NCBI RefSeq assembly: GCF_030166655.1
Contig: NZ_CP126446.1
Location: 2,666,001-2,730,000, forward strand
Direction of reading: 5' to 3'
Length of the DNA stretch: 64,000 bases
Source of the DNA: Pontibacillus chungwhensis
GTDB lineage: Bacteria > Bacillota > Bacilli > Bacillales > BH030062
Shown here in pieces: positions 1 through 7,558 of this stretch. The notes under the pieces were generated by a model that saw only the letters and a list, made by a program, of their open reading frames with translations, was not told where the DNA came from and made no database searches. The translations under genes were made by a program, and so were the position numbers. Positions within the stretch are counted from its first letter, which is position 1. Each line of letters starts with the position of its first letter.

Positions 1-432
1 TCTGGAGGATGCTTCCATAGCTCCCCGACCTTTTTAAAGAAGCTGGATGAGCTGCTTATAAACACCGACCTTGTTTTACTTGATTTAAAACAAATTCATT
101 CTGATAAGCATAAAACGTTAACCGGCATGACAAATAAACACATATTGAAATTCGCCACTCTTCTATCTGATAAGAATGTTCCAGTGTGGATCAGGCATGT
201 ACTCGTTCCGACACTGAATGATAATCAAGAAGACTTGATTGCCTTGTCTCATTTTATCGGAACGCTTCAGAACGTCGAAAAAATTGAAGTCCTTCCCTAC
301 CATAAACTTGGAGTTTATAAATGGGAGAACTTAGGTATTCCTTATCCACTCGAAGGGATAGAATCACCATCAAACGAACAAGTATGGGAGGCCACTCAAA
401 TTCTTAAAAATCCATCACCTATTAGAAATTAA
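1..432 (+). CDS. pflA: Pyruvate formate-lyase activating enzyme, C-terminal part
   Basis: The frame is open from the first base and stops with TAA at 430-432, so the last 143 residues are present. The radical-SAM cysteine cluster lies outside the window. The visible part has the glycine-rich SGG segment, the strand VLLDLKQI, and the IRHVLVP and EVLPYHKLGVYKW stretches that are typical of the C-terminal half of PflA. The family uses S-adenosylmethionine to install the glycyl radical on pyruvate formate-lyase in anaerobic metabolism. A pflB gene would be expected just upstream. Identification rests on family motifs and is confident; completeness of the gene cannot be judged. Confidence 0.88.
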   Translation, partial: SGGCFHSSPTFLKKLDELLINTDLVLLDLKQIHSDKHKTLTGMTNKHILKFATLLSDKNVPVWIRHVLVPTLNDNQEDLIALSHFIGTLQNVEKIEVLPYHKLGVYKWENLGIPYPLEGIESPSNEQVWEATQILKNPSPIRN

Positions 433-433
433 C

Positions 434-469
434 AAAGAACACCGAGAGATCCATTATTCGGTGTTCTTT
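434..469. terminator. Bidirectional terminator between pflA and a GNAT gene
   Basis: A perfect 12-bp inverted repeat (AAAGAACACCGA, loop of 12, TCGGTGTTCTTT) begins one base after the pflA stop and overlaps the last codons of the convergent acetyltransferase gene. A-rich and T-rich arms allow it to work in both directions. Confidence 0.75.
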
Positions 470-1020
470 CCTTTATTCATCGTGTAAATGAGGTGGTCTG
501 TCCATTCCCCATCCTCGTATATAAATCTTTCCCTTATACATTCAAACTTCATACCCACTCGTTCTGCTAACCTTTTAGATGCGGGATTGTCAAGATTGAT
601 ATGAGCTTCAATCCGGTGATAACCTAGCTGATTAAAGGCAAGGCTTAATGCCCCCTTTGTCGCTTCTGTTCCATACCCTTTTTGCCAAAACTGGTTATGA
701 ATGGTGTACCCGAGTCTTCCCCATTGAAATTCCCCGCGAATGATCGTAGATACATCAACCATGCCAATGTGTTTCTGACTTTCTTTATGAAAAACAGCGA
801 AAATATAGGAAATGTCTGATAGCGCTAGTTCCTGATGAGTGGATACTAAGCCTTTAAACCATTCCCTGGTGCATTCTGACAGATCCAATTGCCCGTCATC
901 ATGTCTATTTGTAGAAGGAAAACGTGATTGAAATCCATGAAGCCACTCTTGATAATCGTTTTCCATTAAAGGACGAATGGTTAATCTTTGTGTTTCCAAA
1001 ACGTTGTTGAATTTATCCAA
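454..1020 (-). CDS. GNAT N-acetyltransferase, RimJ/RimL type
   Basis: A protein of 188 residues. It begins with the LETQRLTIRPL segment common to RimJ/RimL-like acetyltransferases and has the acetyl-CoA loop region around YGTEATKGALSLAF (about residues 116-130), followed by EAHINLDNPASKRLAERVGM, where asparagine and the ALxE-like segment are conserved in this subgroup. Such enzymes transfer acetyl from acetyl-CoA to an N-terminal amino group or a small amine; the substrate cannot be read from the sequence. The gene is monocistronic, converges on pflA and ends in the shared terminator. Start is an ATG with AGGAAAG upstream. Confidence 0.85.
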   Translation of the reverse strand: MDKFNNVLETQRLTIRPLMENDYQEWLHGFQSRFPSTNRHDDGQLDLSECTREWFKGLVSTHQELALSDISYIFAVFHKESQKHIGMVDVSTIIRGEFQWGRLGYTIHNQFWQKGYGTEATKGALSLAFNQLGYHRIEAHINLDNPASKRLAERVGMKFECIRERFIYEDGEWTDHLIYTMNKGKNTE

Positions 1021-1050
1021 ACTCTTTCCTCCAATTATTATGCACTTCTG

Positions 1051-1188
1051 TTAATGATCTTGATCTTTGATTTCTTGTAGTAAATGAATAATCTTCTCAT
1101 TTTGCTCAATCATCGTTTTATTTTGCTGTCGTAACTTTGTGAAATCAAATAAGTAGATTAATAATATGGCTAATACTAAAAAGCCCAA
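1051..1188 (-). CDS. Membrane microprotein (45 aa), TTG start
   Basis: A 45-residue frame starting with TTG at 1188 behind a strong GGAGGGG site six bases upstream and ending with TAA at 1051-1053. The protein has one N-terminal hydrophobic segment (GFLVLAILLIYLF) followed by a charged amphipathic tail (KLRQQNKTMIEQNEKIIHLLQEIKD) with heptad-like spacing, so a short membrane-anchored coiled coil is likely. It lies 16 bases after the second ABC permease gene on the same strand and is probably the last gene of that unit. I do not recognise a named family. Support is the ribosome binding site, position and protein-like pattern. Confidence 0.6.
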   Translation of the reverse strand: MGFLVLAILLIYLFDFTKLRQQNKTMIEQNEKIIHLLQEIKDQDH

Positions 1189-1204
1189 TGTCTACCCCTC
1201 CCTT

Positions 1205-2284
1205 TTACACTACTTCTCCCATTACAAGTACAAGCCCTGCCGTGAATACGAACAGAAAGACAGCCATAATAATAAAGCCTGGTGTAACCGTTATCCGCTT
1301 CCCGATTTTCATCTTCACTTTAGGGAGTGGCTGATGAGAAGAACTACCTGTCGGGATCCATGGAGCTTTCTGACAGTCAGTTTGGAAATGATTTTGTAAC
1401 CCTCTTGCTAATAACACAAACGAACTTGTAGCAAGAACAAGGGCTACCAAAGGCACCATCAATATGTATTGATTTCCAAAAATATGGCCTCGGGATTGCC
1501 CGATCAATCCTGCCCACTCATTCGTCATAGATAAATAGAGAGTAGGATTCGTTTGCTTAATGGTTCCTCCCATAAATAAGTGGAAAATCCCAAGCTGTCC
1601 CATTACCGTCATAACAAATACAATTTCCATCACGAACATGATGAGTAGCCCCTCTTTTAACTGAGGGAAGATATGCTTCCAGACCAATCTGTTGCGACGA
1701 GCCCCTAGCGTTCTTGCTACATCCACATATTCTTTCTTTACGATTTCCCTCGTTTGTTTCCGAACTGACGCTATTGTGCTGGGCAGACTCAAAATCGTCA
1801 TTAATATGATAAAGATAAAAATCAGTTTCATAGACTCTAAATCTGGATTGATCGTTATCGGTTGAAGAACAAAATATAAAATTAAAAACGCGGGAATGTA
1901 ACTGACTGAATTCTCAACCGCTTTCCACCAGGAGGATTCTGATTTGAGAGTGCCTGCATAAAGTCCAATTATACTCCCAGTCACCATCTTAAGAAGAGCC
2001 GTCACGACCGCGATCCCTATCGTATACTTCGCGCCATGCAAAAGCTTTGTTACTAAATCATATCCGAATTTATCTGTTCCTAATGGGTAAGCCGGAACCG
2101 TAAAAGGCTCCACCGGTGGTGCTACTACGATCCCTTTTCCATCGATTACTTGATACTCAACCTCTACTTTATGATCCAACGAATGAGGCGCGATCTTTGG
2201 ACCGGCTATAGCTAAGAAAATAAACACTAACACAAGAAAAAAACCTACATACAGAGGTACATTCATTTGTCGAATTCTATTCAT
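1205..2284 (-). CDS. ABC transporter permease, DppC/OppC type
   Basis: 359 residues with an N-terminal membrane anchor (about residues 10-28), an extended loop containing PLGTDKFGYDL, typical of the OppC/DppC class, then about five further membrane segments. The cytoplasmic EAA-like loop reads ARTLGARRNRLVWKHIFP and would contact the ATPase subunit. The start ATG at 2284 has AAAGGG upstream and overlaps the end of the preceding permease gene by 8 bases, so translation is coupled. The two permeases form the membrane core of a peptide or nickel class importer, but no binding protein or ATPase gene is nearby. A hydrophobic C-terminal extension (TPGFIIMAVFLFVFTAGLVLVM) is unusual for the class. 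Confidence 0.85.
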   Translation of the reverse strand: MNRIRQMNVPLYVGFFLVLVFIFLAIAGPKIAPHSLDHKVEVEYQVIDGKGIVVAPPVEPFTVPAYPLGTDKFGYDLVTKLLHGAKYTIGIAVVTALLKMVTGSIIGLYAGTLKSESSWWKAVENSVSYIPAFLILYFVLQPITINPDLESMKLIFIFIILMTILSLPSTIASVRKQTREIVKKEYVDVARTLGARRNRLVWKHIFPQLKEGLLIMFVMEIVFVMTVMGQLGIFHLFMGGTIKQTNPTLYLSMTNEWAGLIGQSRGHIFGNQYILMVPLVALVLATSSFVLLARGLQNHFQTDCQKAPWIPTGSSSHQPLPKVKMKIGKRITVTPGFIIMAVFLFVFTAGLVLVMGEVV

Positions 2285-3098
2285 AGATTAAACCCTTTCT
2301 AAATAAGAATAGAACAAACTTCACCACTAAAAATACAAGCAGTGCGATGAGTAATAAAGCGCATAAGCCTAATAATGTTGCCGGAAAATCCTTCACTGCA
2401 AATATGTAATGTGTTAACCCGATTACATTGAGTAAATACTCCACAATAAACAAGTTGCCAATCGTAAGAGAGAGTCCTTTCGTCAGTTCAGCGTGGATAA
2501 ACGGCTGCATATTTCTATATACATGTTGCAAATTAATAGTCGAAACATCTAGTCCCTTTGACACCGCTGTTCGGATATAATCCTCACCGCTAATTTGTAA
2601 AAAGCGTACGTGGATCAGTTTCAGAAAATAAAGAGCTGGCGCTATAGACAAGACAAGGACTGGGAACCAAAAGTGAGCCGTATTCTTATCTGGCATAAAG
2701 CTTATAATCCGAATTCCTGTCATTTGATAGACCTGTACTCCAACCACGACTGAAAAGATAATAATAATAAAGTCAGGAACAATTCCAATGATTTCAATGA
2801 GACCACGAAACAGTCGAAATACTTTGAAGCGTGCAACAAACAAACCTAGTACAAGCGCAAAAGTTAAGCCAAAAAGCATCGCCACTAACAAGAGGACAAA
2901 GGTTCTGGCCATCCGCTCAACAAAGGTAGCGTCTATTCGATCTAACCAGTCAATTGAAGGAATACTTTGTATCAATTCGAATATGCGCATCCATTCAACC
3001 TCTACTCCTCTGAATGATGATACAAACACAAAAGGTGCAGAAGAGACAAATAGCAGAATTACAATGAATACGACACCTTGAATCAAGGAGTTTTTCAA
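2277..3098 (-). CDS. ABC transporter permease, DppB/OppB type
   Basis: 273 residues starting with TTG at 3098 behind GGAGGTG. There is an N-terminal membrane segment (about residues 7-27), then a block of five or so helices. The EAA-like loop is YIRTAVSKGLDVSTINLQHVYRN without the first two residues counted as strict consensus. It forms the partner of the DppC-like permease that follows with an 8-base overlap. Family members import oligopeptides, dipeptides or metal chelates; the substrate is not evident. The gene is shorter than classical OppB (about 305-315 residues), mainly in the periplasmic-type loop region. Confidence 0.82.
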   Translation of the reverse strand: MKNSLIQGVVFIVILLFVSSAPFVFVSSFRGVEVEWMRIFELIQSIPSIDWLDRIDATFVERMARTFVLLLVAMLFGLTFALVLGLFVARFKVFRLFRGLIEIIGIVPDFIIIIFSVVVGVQVYQMTGIRIISFMPDKNTAHFWFPVLVLSIAPALYFLKLIHVRFLQISGEDYIRTAVSKGLDVSTINLQHVYRNMQPFIHAELTKGLSLTIGNLFIVEYLLNVIGLTHYIFAVKDFPATLLGLCALLLIALLVFLVVKFVLFLFRKGLIYE

Positions 3099-3196
3099 TT
3101 ATTTCACCTCCAATACATATATTGCCATAACAACCCCTTAATTGTAACAGTTTTCTGAAAAAATGTGACCAGCTCCCCTCCTTAACCATCTATAAC

Positions 3197-3613
3197 TTAG
3201 CGAGAACAATAATAAATAAGCTCTGGGTCCCCTTCGTCCAGATTCTCAATGATTCCACTTCGTTTAAAACCATTTTTATAAAATACTTGTTGCATCTGTT
3301 CGTTTGATTGATTGGTTGAAGAAAAGATCTTTTCTGTAGGAGATAGGTGAACCATTTCTTTTAACAACATACTCGCGATTCTTTTTCTTCTTTCTTTTGG
3401 AGGTACCATAACTAATGAAATAAAAGCATGGTCAAAAAAAGTGGTATCAAATAATAAAAAACCTTTCACTTCTCCTTCTTCAATTGCAACTAAGCAGTTT
3501 CTTTTCTTAATAGATTCTTCAACAATTTCCTTTCGTCTGTCCGTGCCTACAACCCCTTCATCTATCTTAATTATTGCTGATAAGTGATCCTCCTTCGCAA
3601 CTTCTACATGCAT
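3197..3613 (-). CDS. GNAT family acetyltransferase
   Basis: 138 residues. The central beta-strand LISLVMV-like region and the acetyl-CoA binding loop with PPKERRKRIASMLLKEM (the RRKRIA part replaces the usual Q/RxxGxG/A) and the later NEQMQQVFYKNGFKRSG segment fit the GNAT fold. The glycine of the binding loop is replaced, so the family assignment is safer than activity. It is a single gene with a reasonable AGGGGGAAGT ribosome binding site before the ATG at 3613. The substrate is unknown. Confidence 0.75.
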   Translation of the reverse strand: MHVEVAKEDHLSAIIKIDEGVVGTDRRKEIVEESIKKRNCLVAIEEGEVKGFLLFDTTFFDHAFISLVMVPPKERRKRIASMLLKEMVHLSPTEKIFSSTNQSNEQMQQVFYKNGFKRSGIIENLDEGDPELIYYCSR

Positions 3614-3730
3614 CTAACTTCCCCCTTTCAGGAATAACATCCTATTTTAAATGATGCTCCTCTACAGTTTACAGGATCTCATCGTCTTACACACAATTTT
3701 CTGAATCCCATATCTAAAAATACACCAATC

Positions 3731-3755
3731 ACCCAGCAGCTAATAGCTCCCGGGT
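3731..3755 (-). terminator. Possible terminator after the sulfatase gene
   Basis: An imperfect hairpin with ACCC/GGGT and AGCT/AGCT pairing followed, on the - strand, by GTGTATTTTT. It sits about 45 bases past the sulfatase stop. Pairing is weak, so the call is tentative. Confidence 0.35.
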
Positions 3756-3797
3756 AATAGTATCGTTAGGTGAATGGCTAATAATTTATCAAGTCGG

Positions 3798-5591
3798 TTA
3801 CGTATCGTTACAAGAAGGCATCCCAGGCACGGAACCACTCGAGGGGGATAAGCGCTTCTGTCGGCATTGCTCTTCAAGAGCTGAGATCAATAGATTCATG
3901 ATGACTAGGGACTCTGGAGTCTGATAGGAGATGTTAGCTAAATTCTTCTCTTCAAGCGGGTCTTGAGATAGGTTATAAAGCTCATATTGGTCAGGTACAG
4001 GTTGATCTTTCGTTTCCGTTATACATAAGTCAACTTCTACATGGCAATCTGTGTAGCTATTCCGGTCTTGTCGAAGCGTTTGATCTTCCACGCCGGGATT
4101 ACTCCAAAACTGAGGATTATCATAATACCTCGATAGCTTCCACACCTCTTCCGTCCTGTCTTTACCGGTTGAAAGTGTTGTAATAATAGATTCTATATGG
4201 TTAGGTTGGACCACTGATTCGTAAGGGTCACCTGCAGCACTCACTTGATTGAGCCCTCTCGTCACATCATCATCAGACATAAAATACACTGGTTCATTTG
4301 ATCGGAAAAACTGGGTCTTCCCTTTTAACAAGGGTGACAAATCTCTTCCTACTAATGGGTGAACTTCTGTGTGGCTTTTCACTAATTCCCGCTGGATTCT
4401 TTCAGGATCCACTCCAGCAAGCCCCAATAGAGTAGGTAATACATCCACATGACTAGTAATCATGTCGGTTTGTTCACGATCTGAAAAAAGTTTAGGACTA
4501 TGAATAATGAGCGGCACATGAATAGACTCCTCATACGTGTTGTACCATTTCTGATAAAGGCCCCCATGAGCTCCTAATAATTCTCCATGATCAGAGAGAA
4601 ACAAGACGATCGTGTCTTCATAAAACGATGATTGCTGAAGAGCTTGAAATACTTTTAACATTTCGTTATCTGCTTTCTTCTGCAAAGAATAATAAAGTTG
4701 GCGATAAAACAAATCATCCCTGAGAGGCTGCAATGCTTTAGGATAGGTACGTTTATAGCTCTTTTGTGCGTCGGGTTTTGTATTAAGAGATTCATTACTC
4801 GTCGGCGCTTTAGGGATGTCGGGCAGTGTTGGGTCAATTTGAAAGTTAAACAGTGGACTGAGCTCTGTTAACTCTCCATAAACAGCGATATCATGCGGGT
4901 TCACAAAAGAACACATGACTAGCCAAGGACACTGATCTCGATCTTTATCAAGAGATTGAATGAGTTCCACTGCTTCATCTGCGTATATTTGATCTCTTCC
5001 CTCTACTCCAATCGCAGCCGAAGAACCCGTATTACGAGGTGAACTGCCATGAGGTTCTGGGCCTATCCACCCTGAGAATCCATACTGATTTAAACGATCA
5101 CTAAGAAGATATCTTTTCACCTTTTCTGGTACAGGTACACCGGTTTGAGAATAGCTCGCGTATGCATTTTTGGTTCCTGGTATTAGAATATCTTCTTCAG
5201 AAGCGTGCCACTTGCCTTTCCAGTACGTCTTGTAACCCGCCGCTCTAAAGTAATGACCAAATGTCGGAACTGAGTTTGGATCAAGCCAAAACATATCTGG
5301 ATCATAAGATGTTTTAGCTGCTCCGCTTGTTTGTGTTACACCATGTAACGAAGGATATTGACCTGTATACAATGTCGTTCGACTGGGTGAACAAGCTGTG
5401 CTCCCTGCGTAATGACGTTGAAATTCCATTCCATTTTCTTTAAGAAGCTCTTGCGCTACCAGCGATTCTTTACGCCACTTCTTCATTTCATCTGTCTCAT
5501 ATACAGATGGATAGCGCTCTTGGTCCACCATTAGAATAAGAAAATTTGGCTTTCTTACTTGTTTTTCCTTTCCCCTTTTGTCTTTACTCAT
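3798..5591 (-). CDS. Type I sulfatase, cysteine-type
   Basis: 597 residues from the ATG at 5591, which has AGAAAGGGGAAGAG at good distance; a TTG at 5618 is in frame but has no such site. The sulfatase signature CSPSRTTLYTGQYPSLHG begins with Cys67, the residue converted to formylglycine by formylglycine-generating enzyme. Metal-binding features include MVDQERYP near residue 21 and LSDHGELLGAHGG in the middle. There is no signal peptide, so the enzyme is probably cytoplasmic and acts on imported sulfate esters. The substrate (aryl, choline or sugar sulfate) cannot be decided. No formylglycine-generating enzyme gene lies in this window. The upstream perfect inverted repeat suggests dedicated regulation. 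Confidence 0.9.
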   Translation of the reverse strand: MSKDKRGKEKQVRKPNFLILMVDQERYPSVYETDEMKKWRKESLVAQELLKENGMEFQRHYAGSTACSPSRTTLYTGQYPSLHGVTQTSGAAKTSYDPDMFWLDPNSVPTFGHYFRAAGYKTYWKGKWHASEEDILIPGTKNAYASYSQTGVPVPEKVKRYLLSDRLNQYGFSGWIGPEPHGSSPRNTGSSAAIGVEGRDQIYADEAVELIQSLDKDRDQCPWLVMCSFVNPHDIAVYGELTELSPLFNFQIDPTLPDIPKAPTSNESLNTKPDAQKSYKRTYPKALQPLRDDLFYRQLYYSLQKKADNEMLKVFQALQQSSFYEDTIVLFLSDHGELLGAHGGLYQKWYNTYEESIHVPLIIHSPKLFSDREQTDMITSHVDVLPTLLGLAGVDPERIQRELVKSHTEVHPLVGRDLSPLLKGKTQFFRSNEPVYFMSDDDVTRGLNQVSAAGDPYESVVQPNHIESIITTLSTGKDRTEEVWKLSRYYDNPQFWSNPGVEDQTLRQDRNSYTDCHVEVDLCITETKDQPVPDQYELYNLSQDPLEEKNLANISYQTPESLVIMNLLISALEEQCRQKRLSPSSGSVPGMPSCNDT

Positions 5592-5631
5592 CGACTCTTC
5601 CCCTTTCTGATAACCCAAACTTATCTAACTA

Positions 5632-5659
5632 ATTATGTATACGTAAGTGTATACATAAT
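5632..5659. promoter_or_regulatory. Operator-like inverted repeat upstream of the sulfatase gene
   Basis: Two perfect 11-base arms, ATTATGTATAC and GTATACATAAT, separated by six bases. The site is 41-68 bases before the sulfatase start, where a repressor or activator would act. There is no U-tract, so a terminator is unlikely. The binding protein is not identified. Confidence 0.6.
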
Positions 5660-5727
5660 CATTCGATAAGATCGGGAATAGACCTAACAAAAGGAATCAT
5701 GATATGCGTAAAGTATATAAACCAAAA

Positions 5728-5752
5728 AATCCCCTCTATTCCAGAGGGGATT
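5728..5752 (-). terminator. Rho-independent terminator of the MDR oxidoreductase gene
   Basis: Perfect 10-bp stem AATCCCCTCT/AGAGGGGATT with a 5-base loop, followed on the - strand by TTTTTTGG. It lies 45 bases past the stop of the oxidoreductase gene. Confidence 0.85.
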
Positions 5753-5797
5753 CTATTCACTAATAATGTTACATTTATCTAGGTTCTTTATGCCTTA

Positions 5798-6841
5798 TTA
5801 AGAATGCTCAGGTAGTAGAACAATTTTTCCAACTTTACCCGATTGTTTAAAGTAGGTTTGAGCTTCTTTAGCTTCACTGAGTGGGAATGTCCGGTCAAGA
5901 ACCGGTTGAACCTTCCCTTCAGAAATTGCTTGAAGCATACGCTTAAACTCTTCCCTTGTCCCTAATACAGAACCGTAAAACGTAAGGTGCTTTAAGTATA
6001 ACGTTCTAAGATCAAGTTCAGTCTTTTGGCCACCTGCAGAACCTGACGTACAAAACTTTCCGCCTTTTTTTAATACGTGGAGAGAAGTGTTAAATAACGG
6101 ATCCCCTACCACATCAAGAACAGAATCGATTGGGCCTCCATTTGCTTCAAGGATATCCTCGGCCAGGCTATCAGATTTATAAGATACAACATGAGTTGCC
6201 CCAAGTTCTTTCATTTTATCTTCAAGAGCTAAGTCACCCACAACCGCAATGACCTTCGCTCCAAACACACGGGATGCAATTTGTACATTTAATGAGCCAA
6301 CGCCACCATTTGCACCTGTCACCATAATTGTCTCTGAATCGTTCGGTTGGATTTGCTCAACCATATGCCAAGCTGTCATTCCACTTACAGAAAATACAGC
6401 ACTATCCACATAATCGGCTAGCGGCATGTCAAAACATAATTCAGCTGGCCATACCACATATTCAGCATAACCTCCATCATATTCGGAGCCAATGAAGGAC
6501 ATATCTTCAGAATAGTGTTCAGTCCCTTCCTCTCCACTAGACGTAAACGGGAAAAGAACAACGGATTTCCCTTTCATGGAAGGATTCACATCTCCCCCAA
6601 CTTCTACAACCTCCCCGGTGATATCTGACCCCGGGGTTCTTGGGAATTGCACACCTTCTGGACGCCATCCTGACTTAGATCCAGTACCATAAGCCCCTTC
6701 TCTCATCCATATTTCTGTATTATTAATCCCACAGGCCATAACTTTCACAAGAACCTCATCAGCCTTCGGAGTTGGTCGTTCCACTTCCCTAACCTCTAAT
6801 TGATCTACATCTCCATACCCAACTACTTGTACTGCTTTCAT
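5798..6841 (-). CDS. MDR-superfamily alcohol dehydrogenase/quinone oxidoreductase
   Basis: 347 residues with the GroES-like N-terminal domain (CGINNTEIWMREG at about 37-49; PGSDITGEVVEVG at about 70-82) and a Rossmann domain with the nucleotide loop GANGGVG near residue 175. The four-cysteine structural zinc site of classical alcohol dehydrogenases is absent, so the protein is closer to quinone oxidoreductase-like reductases using NADPH. The ATG at 6841 has AGGAGGCGACT upstream. It is a single transcription unit with its own terminator. Physiological substrate unknown. Confidence 0.87.
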   Translation of the reverse strand: MKAVQVVGYGDVDQLEVREVERPTPKADEVLVKVMACGINNTEIWMREGAYGTGSKSGWRPEGVQFPRTPGSDITGEVVEVGGDVNPSMKGKSVVLFPFTSSGEEGTEHYSEDMSFIGSEYDGGYAEYVVWPAELCFDMPLADYVDSAVFSVSGMTAWHMVEQIQPNDSETIMVTGANGGVGSLNVQIASRVFGAKVIAVVGDLALEDKMKELGATHVVSYKSDSLAEDILEANGGPIDSVLDVVGDPLFNTSLHVLKKGGKFCTSGSAGGQKTELDLRTLYLKHLTFYGSVLGTREEFKRMLQAISEGKVQPVLDRTFPLSEAKEAQTYFKQSGKVGKIVLLPEHS

Positions 6842-6907
6842 TATTAGTCGCCTCCTGGTAATCTTGTCTCTTTATATTGATGCTTTTTGCCACTACTCAT
6901 TCATTAT

Positions 6908-6937
6908 ATAAAAAAAAAAGCCCTCCAGTTGGAGAGC
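6908..6937 (-). terminator. Terminator of the cold-shock gene
   Basis: A 7-bp stem GCTCTCC/GGAGGGC (one G-U pair), loop AACT, then a run of ten or more T on the - strand. It follows the cold-shock stop codon by about 20 bases. Confidence 0.85.
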
Positions 6938-6955
6938 TTCTTTAGGCAAGTTCAA

Positions 6956-7153
6956 TTACTTTTGAACGTTTGCAGCTTGTGGGCCACGGTCGCCTTCAAC
7001 AACTTCGAAAGAAACGGCTTGGCCTTCTTCTAAAGTTTTGAAACCTTCTTCTTGAATAGCAGAGAAGTGAACGAATACATCGTCTTGACCTTCTACTTCA
7101 ATAAATCCGAAACCTTTTTCTGCGTTGAACCATTTTACTGTACCTTGTAACAT
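6956..7153 (-). CDS. csp: Cold-shock protein, CspA family
   Basis: 65 residues forming a single OB-fold. RNP1 KGFGFI and RNP2 VFVHF are intact, as are the GTVKWFN start and the GPQAANV end. The start is the ATG at 7153, which has AGGAGG eight bases upstream; an in-frame extension further upstream has no support. The protein binds single-stranded RNA/DNA and acts as an RNA chaperone. A long leader of about 125 bases separates the predicted transcription start from the ATG, as in cold-regulated csp mRNAs. It resembles the CspB/CspC/CspD group of Bacillus; which paralogue it is cannot be decided. Confidence 0.95.
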   Translation of the reverse strand: MLQGTVKWFNAEKGFGFIEVEGQDDVFVHFSAIQEEGFKTLEEGQAVSFEVVEGDRGPQAANVQK

Positions 7154-7285
7154 GTTTGTTGCCTCCTGCGTGGATCTTGTCCACATTGTATTACTATTAT
7201 TGCTCTCAAAAATTCATTCCAGACGAAAGTACTTGGTAGTAACTTTTTCTTTCATTATAAATCCGAACAAGAATAATTAACTACT

Positions 7286-7314
7286 ACTATAGCATCGAAG
7301 TCCCTATTCGTCAA
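7286..7314 (-). promoter_or_regulatory. Sigma-A promoter of the cold-shock gene
   Basis: On the - strand TTGACG, a 17-base spacer and TATAGT. Transcription would start near 7279, giving a leader of about 125 bases. The remainder of the 7187-7558 gap shows no gene: a 62-codon frame at 7374-7562 has no ribosome binding site. Confidence 0.8.
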
Positions 7315-7558
7315 CAGATCGCAAAAATAAATTTATGGGTTTGTTCATAAGAGCCGTGCCCCTTTCCGAATAAATGCCAAACTTCACTCCGGGTAAGAGC
7401 ACTTATAAGCAGCACAAAAATTCTCATGTTTCTATAACGTATCATTGCATTTATTTTTCTAACATATTATTTCTATATAAAACCAGTTTTAAAAGAAAGT
7501 GTGAGTGGAAGATATATATTGTTAACTTTAATATAAACGAAAGGAGGAGAGTTTTGAA

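Noticed and set aside
1166-1399. 77-codon frame on the + strand across the end of the permease gene
   Set aside because: Antisense to the permease gene; the - strand microprotein has a far better ribosome binding site.
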